Assembly (NCBI GenBank): GCA_916720465.1
Contig: CAKARF010000039.1
Location: 1-7,948, forward strand
DNA length: 7,948 bases
Source: an uncultured Atopobium sp.
Lineage (GTDB): Bacteria; Actinomycetota; Coriobacteriia; Coriobacteriales; Atopobiaceae
Reading direction: 5' to 3'
In this document: piece after piece, positions 1-6,804 of the stretch
Layout of the letters: each line of letters starts with the position of its first letter
Numbering within the stretch: the first letter of the stretch is position 1
Program-made: the position numbers and the translations under genes
The notes under the pieces: generated by a model
Told to the model about the DNA's origin: nothing
What the model saw: the letters and a program-made list of their open reading frames with translations, nothing else
The model's database searches: none

Positions 1-31
1 CGTAATCTTCTCATACGTAAGACTTTAACAC

Positions 32-802
32 TTAGACGCCAAAAACGCCTGCTGCATTTGCCATTACTTCACTTTGCACAGAGTATCCACGGGCCTCACT
101 GAGCCCGAAAAGAGCTCGCTTAAGGCTATCCACAATGTCCAGAGCGTTACTATCCGTGTGATCACTGGATGGAAGGTCAGTCTCGGTAAGCAGTTTGTCC
201 TTTGGATAAACCTTAGCGTACTCACGGCCGCGTTTAGTCTTAAGGCTCATTTCGCCAACAGAGAACCAACAACCAAGCTTAATAGCCCTCTGGAGTTCTT
301 CTGAGCTGCCGCTAAACCAATGAATGATAGGAACACACGACTGAGCAGCTCCTGTCTGCTCAAGAATGTCTAGCACCGTATCAACGCTTCTCACGGTGTG
401 CATCGAGAGTACCCGTGGCTGGTTATTGCGTGAAAGCTCTGCCGCACGTGTGCAGATCTGTGCAAAGGCTCTAGTCTGCAGCTCTTGCAACCCATCAACA
501 CAATAGCGAGAAGAAAAATCTAATCCAATCTCGCCAACGTAGTGTGTCTGTTCCATAAGCTCTAGCATGAGCTCTATATCTTTTTTTGTGACACGTCCGT
601 CAGAGATATACCAGGGGTGCGCTCCAAGTCCCACACGGATGTTGTCTTGCGTAAGCTGAGGAGCAAGTTTTAGGTAGTCATGAGGAGTAACACCGCAGGT
701 AAAGAAACCTAATCCGGCGTCATGGGAACTTCTCGCTACATTGAGTGGAGAGTCCATAAGGTTGTCATGGACGTGCGCATCAAAGTATGTGAGGTTACTC
801 AT
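32..802 (-). CDS. TatD-family metal-dependent hydrolase (putative DNase)
   Basis: The product is 256 aa, near the usual TatD length of about 255-265 residues, and is predicted to be cytoplasmic with no signal peptide. TatD proteins are amidohydrolase-fold TIM barrels that use divalent metals, and many are 3'-5' DNases. All expected metal ligands are visible: H10 and H12 in DAHVH, E91 in VGEIGLDF, H135 in SMHTVRS, H161 in IHWFSG and D209 in LLTETDLP. GAHPW at 60-64 is also typical. I chose the ATG at 802 because MSNLTYFDAHVH gives the normal distance to the HxH motif and an AGGG lies just upstream. The frame is open to 841, but that would add 13 residues with no family character. The gene overlaps the end of tcdA by 8 bp, so the two are probably translationally coupled. 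The motif wording (SxHTxRS, HWFSGSxxEL, GCWFSVG) resembles the QatD-like branch more than E. coli TatD, from memory. The family is certain; the substrate is unknown. Confidence 0.9.
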   Translation of the reverse strand: MSNLTYFDAHVHDNLMDSPLNVARSSHDAGLGFFTCGVTPHDYLKLAPQLTQDNIRVGLGAHPWYISDGRVTKKDIELMLELMEQTHYVGEIGLDFSSRYCVDGLQELQTRAFAQICTRAAELSRNNQPRVLSMHTVRSVDTVLDILEQTGAAQSCVPIIHWFSGSSEELQRAIKLGCWFSVGEMSLKTKRGREYAKVYPKDKLLTETDLPSSDHTDSNALDIVDSLKRALFGLSEARGYSVQSEVMANAAGVFGV

Positions 803-1529
803 GATCAAGCCCTGAAAGATGCAGAATGACGTCTGAGGCAATCATCTGTCCCATAATAGGAGGGTAGTAGGACATAGTTCCTAGCTTGGCAGATTTTCCA
901 GTTGCGCCCTCTGGTGCAAAAACTGGTCGCGCTGGCTCAGGGGAGTAGAGCACACGGAAGTCGGCAAGTCCACGCTTCTTGGACTCTTTTCTCATTACCC
1001 TTGCGAGAGCATCGGTATGTGTTTTTGAAAGCGTAGTAATCTCCAGGAGTTCTGGGTGGATTTTATTGCCGCCACCCATGCTGGAGATGAGGTAGATATC
1101 GTTTTTCTGACACCATGCCACAACAGCCAATTTGGCAGAAATGGTATCAATGGCATCAACTACAACATTTGGTTTTGGAAGAGCAGAAAGTTGCTCGTCA
1201 ACGTTGTCTTTAAGCAAAAAAGCGTCAAGGGTGACCACGTGAGCGTCTGGATTAATGTCCAAAATCATCTCTTTGGTAACGTCAACTTTTCTTTTTCCAA
1301 TGGTGCTCACATAGGCAATAGCTTGTCTATTAAGGTTGGATGCTTCTACTGCATCAGCATCCACTAAAACAAACGAGCCTACACCGCCTCTGGCCAGCGC
1401 CTGAACACAGTTTGAACCAACGCCACCAAGCCCTAAGACCATGACGCAGGAATTTTGAATCTGTCCAAGGCGGTCTTTTCCCAGGACAAGTTCAAGTCGA
1501 GCAGTGGCTTCAGGAATTGTGGCAGACAT
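795..1529 (-). CDS. tcdA: TcdA-type tRNA threonylcarbamoyladenosine dehydratase (ThiF/MoeB/HesA E1-like)
   Basis: The product is 244 aa. TcdA uses ATP to cyclise the t6A at position 37 of tRNAs that read ANN codons, giving ct6A. The E1-like adenylation fold is clear: the nucleotide loop GLGGVGS at 33-39, VDADAVEASNLNRQ at 56-69 with the conserved D..N..R-Q, and DAID at 125-128. The TcdA subfamily is indicated by SSMGGGNK at 149-156 and SKTHTDALARVMRKE at 168-182, which ThiF and MoeB lack. No CxxC zinc pairs are visible. E. coli TcdA is somewhat longer (268 aa). I chose the ATG at 1529 because GAGGAG lies 4 bases upstream. The in-frame ATG at 1541 has no ribosome site. It is the first gene of a two-gene minus-strand operon and overlaps the TatD gene by 8 bp. 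Its E. coli sulfur-transfer partners CsdA and CsdE are not in the window. A generic ThiF-like role is the main alternative. Confidence 0.85.
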   Translation of the reverse strand: MSATIPEATARLELVLGKDRLGQIQNSCVMVLGLGGVGSNCVQALARGGVGSFVLVDADAVEASNLNRQAIAYVSTIGKRKVDVTKEMILDINPDAHVVTLDAFLLKDNVDEQLSALPKPNVVVDAIDTISAKLAVVAWCQKNDIYLISSMGGGNKIHPELLEITTLSKTHTDALARVMRKESKKRGLADFRVLYSPEPARPVFAPEGATGKSAKLGTMSYYPPIMGQMIASDVILHLSGLDHE

Positions 1530-1547
1530 AGAGCTCCTCATAAAAAG

Positions 1548-1559
1548 TATCTGCAGATA
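1548..1559. repeat. 12-bp perfect palindrome at the predicted tcdA transcription start
   Basis: TATCTGCAGATA is a perfect 12-bp palindrome. It directly abuts and touches the -10 box of the minus-strand promoter, so it would cover the transcription start. It could be an operator, but no regulator is known for it, and a palindrome of this size can arise by chance in an AT-rich spacer. Confidence 0.4.
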
Positions 1560-1589
1560 GTATAGCTTGTTACTTTACCTACGCTTCAA
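1559..1589 (-). promoter_or_regulatory. Predicted promoter of the tcdA-TatD operon
   Basis: Reading the minus strand, a TATACT -10 box (5 of 6 to consensus) occupies 1564-1559. A TTGAAG -35 box (4 of 6) lies at 1589-1584, with a 19-bp spacer that is longer than ideal. Transcription would start near 1552, giving a leader of about 20 bases that includes the strong ribosome site of tcdA. The -10 is fairly convincing and the -35 is weak. Confidence 0.4.
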
Positions 1590-1599
1590 GAAGTGTAGG
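1578..1599. repeat. 22-bp near-perfect inverted repeat, operator-like
   Basis: The arms CCTACGCTTC (1578-1587) and GAAGTGTAGG (1590-1599) flank a central AA. One of ten positions is unmatched, and it would still pair as G-U in RNA. No T-run follows on either strand, so a terminator is unlikely. The centre falls on the predicted -35 of the tcdA promoter, which fits a repressor site. I do not recognise the sequence as a known operator. Confidence 0.5.
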
Positions 1600-1655
1600 C
1601 CAATAGTAATTTTAACTAATGGTAAGAAAGCGCCCCATAAGTCGTCTTTTATTAG

Positions 1656-1661
1656 TAGAAT
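1656..1661 (+). promoter_or_regulatory. Candidate -10 box for valS
   Basis: TAGAAT matches the -10 consensus at 5 of 6 positions and sits 34 bp before the valS ATG at 1695, so the leader would be about 27 bases. No good -35 is found 16-19 bp upstream (the region reads CGCCCCAT). A TTGACG at 1676-1681 looks like a -35 box, but no matching -10 follows at the right distance. The leader is too short for a T-box and has no T-box consensus. Confidence 0.3.
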
Positions 1662-1694
1662 AAATGAAGCAAATTTTGACGATGTTGTCAGCAT

Positions 1695-4400
1695 ATGAAA
1701 GGCAAGATTACTGTGGAAGAAATGCCCAAGAATTATGATCCTCAGGCAGCTGAGCCTGAGCTCATTGAAAAGTGGATTAAGGCAGATTGTTATGGTCGTA
1801 GCAAGGGAACTGAAGACCGTACAGTAGTTATCCCTCCACCAAACGTTACCGGCATCCTTCACATGGGACATGCCATGGATGACACCATCCAGGACACCTA
1901 CATTCGTTATTCTCGCATGCGCGGTTACTCAACTCGTTGGATTCTTGGAACAGATCACGCAGGCATTGCAACCCAGACTAAGGTTGATAAGAAGCTTAAG
2001 TCAGAGGGTATTTCTCGCCTTGAGATTGGTCGCGAGAAGTTCCTGGAGGCTTGCTGGGATTGGACGCGCGAGTACGGTGGAACCATTGTTTCTCAGATTA
2101 AGCGCATGGGCTGCTCCATTGATTTTAATGACGAGAAGTTCACCATGTCTCCTGAGTACACTCAGGCTGTTCGTAAGGTCTTTGTTGACTGGTATCATGA
2201 CCAGCTTATTTATCGCGGAAAGCGCATCGTAAACTGGTGTCCTCATTGCGAGACTTCTATCTCTGACGATGAGGCAGAGTACGCTGACGAGAAGGGCCAT
2301 CTTTGGTACCTGCGCTATCCACTCAAAGAGCCTGTTAATGGCGTTGAGTACATTACCGTAGCTACTACTCGTCCAGAGACCATGCTGGGTGATACGGGCG
2401 TAGCTGTTTCTCCTCAAGATCCAGAAAAGGCTGATCTTGTTGGAAAGACTGTTATCTTGCCAATTGTTGACAGAGAGATTCCAATCTTCTCTGACTGGCA
2501 TGTTGATGCAGGCTTTGGTACCGGTTTTGTTAAGGTAACTCCAGCTCATGACCCTAATGACTTTGCTATGGGTCAGACTCATAACCTTGAGCAGATCAAC
2601 ATCTTTGATGAGCACGCTGTTGTTGTTGATGGTTATGGTGAGTTCTCTGGTCTTGATAGGGATCAGGCTCGCGAGGCTATTGTTGCTTGGTTTGAAGAGC
2701 ATGGCCTGCTTGATCACGTTGAAGACCTTGATCACTCTGTTATGCATTGCTACCGCTGCGGCACAACTCTTGAGCCGTGGCTCTCTGAGCAGTGGTTTGT
2801 TGCCGTTGATAAGCTCAAAGAGCCTGCAGCACAGGTAGTTAAAGACGGTCAGGTTACCTTCCACCCAGAGCGTTGGACTCAGACCTACCTCACCTGGATG
2901 GAGAATCTCCGTGACTGGAATATCTCCAGGCAGCTTTGGTGGGGTCACCGCATTCCTGTGTTCTACTGCGATGATTGTGGCTGGCAGGATGCTCTTATGG
3001 AAGACACTGATGTCTGTCCAAAGTGCGGCGGTCATCATGTTCATCAGGATGAGGATGTTCTGGATACCTGGTTCTCTTCTCAGCTGTGGACTTTTGCTAC
3101 ACAGGGCTGGCCAAATTATCCTGAACAGCTTGAGGGTCACCACCCAACACAGGTCCTGGTAACCGCTCGAGACATCATCGCCCTTTGGGTTGCTCGCATG
3201 ATTATGAGCTCGCTCTACTTTACCAAAGAGATTCCATTCCACGATGTCTACATCTACGCAACCATTTTGGCTAAGGACGGCAGCCGTATGTCCAAGTCAA
3301 AGGGTAACGGCGTAGATCCTATGGACTTGATTGCTAAGTATGGTGCAGACGCAATGCGTTACAACCTGCTTACGCTTATTACCAACAACCAGGACGTCAA
3401 GTTTGATGCTGTTCTTGATAAGAAGACTCGTGAGCTTATTGAGTCTCCAAGAACCGACCAGGCACGTTCATTTGTTACTAAGATTTGGAATGCAAGCCGT
3501 TTTGTTCAGATGAACCTTGACGGCTACACTGCCGGCATGCCAAAGGCAGAAACGCCAGAAGATGCATGGATGTTCTCTCGCCTTGCTAAGGTTGTTGCAG
3601 AGACAACTGAGCAGCTTGAGACCTATGGCTTTGGTGAGTACGCTCGCAACATTCAGTCCTTCTTCTGGAATGATGTCTGCGACTGGTACATTGAGCTTTG
3701 CAAGGGCAGACTTCTGGACGGAACTTCTGAGGAGCGCCTGCAGGTTCAGCGTAACCTTGTCTTTGTCCTGGACGTCAGCATGAGGCTTTTGCACCCTGCC
3801 ATGCCATTTGTTACCGAGAGCGTTTGGGATGCCCTTCCTGCATCTGGTCTTTTGAGCCATGATGCAGAGTTCTTGATGATCTCTGAGTGGCCAGACCCAC
3901 AGAAACTTGCAAACTTTGTTGACGAGGCAGCTGAGCATAACTTCTCGCTTGCTAAGACTGTTGTTTCTGCTGTTCGTTCTTCTCGCGCTCGTTACAGGCT
4001 GTCACCAAAGACAGACCTTGCTGTTGTGGTTAAAGCTCCAGCACAGGACGCTGCAGCGCTGAAGGAGCAGGCAGCCTTCATCCAGAACGTTGGTCGCGTA
4101 AGCTCGCTTGAGGTTGCCGAGGCTCCTCAGAAGCCTGCTGGTTCTGTCTCTGTCACCGACGCTGGCCTTGAAATGTACGTTGTTCTTGGTGAGCTTGTTG
4201 ACCTTGCTGCTGAGGCTAAACGTCTTCAGAAGGACCTTGAGTCCGCAAAGAAGGAGCTTTCTGGTGTGGAGCGTACCTTTGCTAACGAGGGCTTTGTTGC
4301 TAAGGCAGCGCCTGAAGTTATCGAGAAGAAACGTGCACGCGCAGAAGAACTTACTACGCTTGTTGCTCAGCTAGAGCAGCAGATTGCTGACTTCTCATAG
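1695..4400 (+). CDS. valS: Valine--tRNA ligase
   Basis: The product is 901 aa, a normal length for bacterial ValRS, which charges tRNA(Val) with valine in the cytoplasm and edits misacylated Thr-tRNA(Val). The class I signatures are intact: PPPNVTG then HMGH at 56-59, and RMSKS at 531-535. The editing domain carries TTRPETMLGDTG from 224. Zinc-type cysteine pairs are CPHC (182-185), CYRC (352-355), CDDC (425-428) and CPKC (441-444), followed by HQDEDVLDTWFSS. An anticodon-binding region follows, and the last ~75 residues (LAAEAKRLQKDLESAKKEL onward) form the typical C-terminal coiled coil. The start is uncertain. The ATG at 1695 has no ribosome site, while an in-frame ATG at 1722 follows TGGAAGAA and begins MPKNYDP, where the family's conserved region starts. 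I kept 1695 because some relatives, such as the B. subtilis enzyme, carry a similar short N-terminal extension. The gene is divergent from tcdA and probably has its own promoter. Confidence 0.97.
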   Translation: MKGKITVEEMPKNYDPQAAEPELIEKWIKADCYGRSKGTEDRTVVIPPPNVTGILHMGHAMDDTIQDTYIRYSRMRGYSTRWILGTDHAGIATQTKVDKKLKSEGISRLEIGREKFLEACWDWTREYGGTIVSQIKRMGCSIDFNDEKFTMSPEYTQAVRKVFVDWYHDQLIYRGKRIVNWCPHCETSISDDEAEYADEKGHLWYLRYPLKEPVNGVEYITVATTRPETMLGDTGVAVSPQDPEKADLVGKTVILPIVDREIPIFSDWHVDAGFGTGFVKVTPAHDPNDFAMGQTHNLEQINIFDEHAVVVDGYGEFSGLDRDQAREAIVAWFEEHGLLDHVEDLDHSVMHCYRCGTTLEPWLSEQWFVAVDKLKEPAAQVVKDGQVTFHPERWTQTYLTWMENLRDWNISRQLWWGHRIPVFYCDDCGWQDALMEDTDVCPKCGGHHVHQDEDVLDTWFSSQLWTFATQGWPNYPEQLEGHHPTQVLVTARDIIALWVARMIMSSLYFTKEIPFHDVYIYATILAKDGSRMSKSKGNGVDPMDLIAKYGADAMRYNLLTLITNNQDVKFDAVLDKKTRELIESPRTDQARSFVTKIWNASRFVQMNLDGYTAGMPKAETPEDAWMFSRLAKVVAETTEQLETYGFGEYARNIQSFFWNDVCDWYIELCKGRLLDGTSEERLQVQRNLVFVLDVSMRLLHPAMPFVTESVWDALPASGLLSHDAEFLMISEWPDPQKLANFVDEAAEHNFSLAKTVVSAVRSSRARYRLSPKTDLAVVVKAPAQDAAALKEQAAFIQNVGRVSSLEVAEAPQKPAGSVSVTDAGLEMYVVLGELVDLAAEAKRLQKDLESAKKELSGVERTFANEGFVAKAAPEVIEKKRARAEELTTLVAQLEQQIADFS

Positions 4401-4409
4401 GTAAAACAT

Positions 4410-4431
4410 GATGCGGTGTAACAGCCGTATC
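4410..4431 (+). terminator. Weak hairpin after valS, possible terminator
   Basis: GATGCGG at 4410-4416 pairs with CCGTATC at 4425-4431 (7 bp, one G-U) around an 8-base loop. The sequence after it, TTGTGTTTAG, is T-rich but has no clean T-run. It starts 10 bases after the valS stop. It may terminate partly, leaving some read-through into fhs. It does not resemble a THF riboswitch. Confidence 0.3.
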
Positions 4432-4476
4432 TTGTGTTTAGTACGTGCAAACAGTCCACTTTAGGTTAGGAACAAC

Positions 4477-6150
4477 ATGTCTGAGATTAAATCCGATATC
4501 GAGATTGCTCAATCATCCGAGATGCTTCCCATCTTTGAGGTGGCAAAGCGCGCGGGTATTCCAGAGGATCTTCTGGAGCCTTATGGTCGCTATAAGGCAA
4601 AGCTTGATGCACGTGCTCTGGCAGATAAGCCTCTTCGCGGCAAGCTTGTGCTGGTAACCGCCATTAACCCAACGCCAGCAGGCGAGGGAAAGACTACTAC
4701 CTCGGTAGGTTTGGCGGATGCCTTGACCAGCCTGGGACAGTCTGCCATGTTGGCCCTTAGAGAGCCTTCTTTGGGTCCTGTCTTTGGCGTCAAGGGCGGT
4801 GCTGCAGGTGGCGGCTATGCCCAGGTAGTTCCTATGGAGGACATCAACCTTCACTTTACCGGAGACTTCCACGCCATCGGCGCTGCAAACAACCTCTGCG
4901 CCGCCATGCTGGATAACCACATCAAGCAGGGTAATAGCCTCAACATTGATCCACGCCGCGTGGTGTGGAAACGCTGCGTTGACATGAACGATCGCCAGCT
5001 CAGAAATGTTGTTGACGGCCTTGGTGGTATTGCTGACGGAATGCCAAGACAAGACGGCTTTGATATTACGGTTGCTTCCGAGGTCATGGCTGTATTCTGC
5101 CTTGCTTCCGGCATCAAAGACCTTAAAGAGCGCCTGGGTAGAATGGTTGTTGCCTATACCTATGACCGCAAGCCTGTTACCGTCAGCGATATCCATGCCG
5201 AGGGCGCTATGACAGCGCTGCTCAAAGATGCTATTCAGCCTAACTTAGTCCAGACGCTTGAGCACACACCTGCTCTTGTTCACGGTGGACCTTTTGCCAA
5301 CATTGCTCACGGTTGCAATACGGTTGAGGCAACAAAAACCGCTCTTCGTCTTGCAGATTACGTTGTTACTGAGGCCGGCTTTGGTGCAGACCTTGGTGCC
5401 GAGAAGTTCTTGGACATCAAGTGCAGAGCTACAGGTCTTGCTCCCTCAGCTGTTGTTCTGGTGGCAACCGTTCGTGCACTTAAGTACAACGGAGGCGTTG
5501 CCAAAGCAGACCTTAACCAGCAAAACGTTGAGGCGCTTAAAGAGGGCATTCCTAACCTGCTTCGCCACGTTGACAACATCCAAACGGTCTACGGTCTTCC
5601 TGTAGTTGTTGCCATCAATGCATTCCCAACAGACACTTCTGAAGAGCTTGCTCTGGTAGAGGAGGAGTGCAAGAAGCGTGGCGTAAATGTTGTCCTGTCT
5701 GAGGTTTGGGCAAAAGGTGGAAAGGGTGGTCAAGCTTTGGCAGAAGAGGTCATGCGCCTCTGTCAGACTGAGTCTAAACTCACCTTTGCATACGATGTCA
5801 AAGAGTCTTTGAAGCAGAAGATTACTGACATTGCTACCAAGATTTACCACGCTGATGGCGTTGAATTTGCTCCAAGTGCCGCCAAGCAGCTTCAGCAGCT
5901 TGAAGAGCTTGGCTTTGGTGAGCTTCCTATTTGTATGGCAAAAACTCAGTACTCATTTACTGATGATCAGACTAAATTGGGTGCTCCAGAAAACTTTAAG
6001 ATTACCGTGCGAGAAGTTCGTGTTTCTGCAGGTGCTGGCTTTGTGGTCTGCCTTACGGGCTCTATCATGACCATGCCAGGACTTCCAAAGGTTCCTGCTG
6101 CAGAGCACATTGATGTTCTTGATGATGGAAGAATTGTGGGTCTTTTCTAA
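4477..6150 (+). CDS. fhs: Formate--tetrahydrofolate ligase
   Basis: The product is 557 aa, the normal length for Fhs. It joins formate to tetrahydrofolate using ATP to give 10-formyl-THF, and the reaction is reversible. The sequence shows the P-loop TPAGEGKTT at 66-74 and the strongly conserved block REPSLGPVFGVKGGAAGGGY at 95-114, continuing into VPMEDINLHFTGDFHAIG. The C-terminal GSIMTMPGLPKVPAAEHID is also typical. The ATG at 4477 follows an AGGA five bases upstream, and MSEIKSDIEIAQ is a normal Fhs N-terminus. The stop codon shares one base with the start of fchA (TAATG), which implies translational coupling. It is the first gene of the one-carbon operon. The 76-bp upstream gap shows no strong promoter, so it may be partly co-transcribed with valS. 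The enzyme supplies formyl groups for purines and initiator tRNA, or yields ATP when run in reverse. Confidence 0.98.
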   Translation: MSEIKSDIEIAQSSEMLPIFEVAKRAGIPEDLLEPYGRYKAKLDARALADKPLRGKLVLVTAINPTPAGEGKTTTSVGLADALTSLGQSAMLALREPSLGPVFGVKGGAAGGGYAQVVPMEDINLHFTGDFHAIGAANNLCAAMLDNHIKQGNSLNIDPRRVVWKRCVDMNDRQLRNVVDGLGGIADGMPRQDGFDITVASEVMAVFCLASGIKDLKERLGRMVVAYTYDRKPVTVSDIHAEGAMTALLKDAIQPNLVQTLEHTPALVHGGPFANIAHGCNTVEATKTALRLADYVVTEAGFGADLGAEKFLDIKCRATGLAPSAVVLVATVRALKYNGGVAKADLNQQNVEALKEGIPNLLRHVDNIQTVYGLPVVVAINAFPTDTSEELALVEEECKKRGVNVVLSEVWAKGGKGGQALAEEVMRLCQTESKLTFAYDVKESLKQKITDIATKIYHADGVEFAPSAAKQLQQLEELGFGELPICMAKTQYSFTDDQTKLGAPENFKITVREVRVSAGAGFVVCLTGSIMTMPGLPKVPAAEHIDVLDDGRIVGLF

Positions 6151-6803
6151 TGTCTTATCCCTCTTCACCAGAAGAAGTAGCGTTTACAACCTATAGCGCA
6201 GACTCTTATGCCCAGCATCTTGCTGCTAAAGAGCCTATTCCTGGTGGTGGTAGTGCCGCTGCCTATGTAGGAGCACTCGCAGTATCTTTGGCTTCAATGG
6301 CTGGTGTGTATGCACAAGGAAAACCTGCCTATGCTCAGCATGAAGACGATCTTGCAAAATACATTGCTCGAGCTGGAGCGCTTCGCCAAGATTTCATGGA
6401 GCTTATGAACGAAGACTCTCGCCAGTTCCTGCTGGTGTCAAGTGCGTTTAGCGTGCCCAAGGAAGATCCAAAACGTGCAGAAATTGTTGAGGATGCCCTT
6501 AAAGAGGCAGCTCAGCCGCCACTAAAGGTTATGAGAAAAGTATGCGAGTCCATTGAACTTCTCGAAGAGATGCTTATTAAGGGCTCCCGTATGCTTTTGT
6601 CTGATGTGGGTTGCGGTGCTGCTCTTGCACGTGGTGCTTTGATTGCGGCTTCTCATACGTTGTTTGTAAACACTCGTTCTATGCATGATACGGTGTACGC
6701 TCAAACGCTGCTTGATGAGGCGGATAAGCTTCTAGACACCTATGTATCACGAGCCGACGCCGTAAGTGATGCGGTGAGCACACAGCTAAGACAGGAGGCA
6801 TAA
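6150..6803 (+). CDS. fchA: Cyclodeaminase-family methenyl-THF cyclohydrolase / formimino-THF cyclodeaminase
   Basis: The product is 217 aa, typical of stand-alone members of the FTCD C-terminal (cyclodeaminase) family, which are mostly helical cytoplasmic enzymes. The family signature PIPGGGSAAAYVGALAVSLA is at 30-49, with SDVGCGAALARGA at 151-163 and LFVNTRSM at 171-178. Relatives either remove ammonia from 5-formimino-THF or hydrolyse 5,10-methenyl-THF to 10-formyl-THF. Its place between fhs and folD, and the loss of cyclohydrolase residues in that folD, favour the cyclohydrolase role. No glutamate formiminotransferase or histidine-degradation gene is in the window, which also argues against a formimino substrate, though only weakly. 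It has only a poor ribosome site (GTGGG) and probably depends on coupling with fhs through TAATG. A strong AGGAGG in its last codons serves folD. Confidence 0.88.
   Translation: MSYPSSPEEVAFTTYSADSYAQHLAAKEPIPGGGSAAAYVGALAVSLASMAGVYAQGKPAYAQHEDDLAKYIARAGALRQDFMELMNEDSRQFLLVSSAFSVPKEDPKRAEIVEDALKEAAQPPLKVMRKVCESIELLEEMLIKGSRMLLSDVGCGAALARGALIAASHTLFVNTRSMHDTVYAQTLLDEADKLLDTYVSRADAVSDAVSTQLRQEA
6793..6798 (+). promoter_or_regulatory. Strong ribosome-binding site of folD inside the fchA 3' end
   Basis: AGGAGG is a full Shine-Dalgarno match lying 6 bases before the folD ATG at 6805. It fixes that start and lets folD be translated without relying on coupling from fchA. Confidence 0.85.
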
Positions 6804-6804
6804 C

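Noticed and set aside
1..31. Start of a further minus-strand gene after the TatD gene (ATG at 14-12)
   Set aside because: Only four codons are visible and there is no ribosome site, so it cannot be supported. There is also no convincing terminator in these bases.
795..1529. E1-like gene as part of a ubiquitin-like or CBASS-type defence operon
   Set aside because: The SSMGGGNK and SKTHTDALARVMRKE segments fit TcdA, and no cyclase, E2 or JAB protein is nearby.
1530..1694. T-box leader controlling valS
   Set aside because: The gap is too short, and neither the T-box consensus nor a following T-run terminator is present.
2001..3242. Open frame of 413 codons on the minus strand, antisense to valS
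   Set aside because: It has no recognisable domain and no ribosome site, and it lies wholly within the clearly coding valS. Long antisense frames are common opposite codon-biased genes.
4401..4476. THF riboswitch ahead of the folate operon
   Set aside because: Only one weak hairpin is visible, and nothing resembles the conserved THF aptamer core.
4513..5196. Open frame of 227 codons on the minus strand, antisense to fhs
   Set aside because: The translation has no family character, and the fhs frame on the plus strand is fully conserved across the region.
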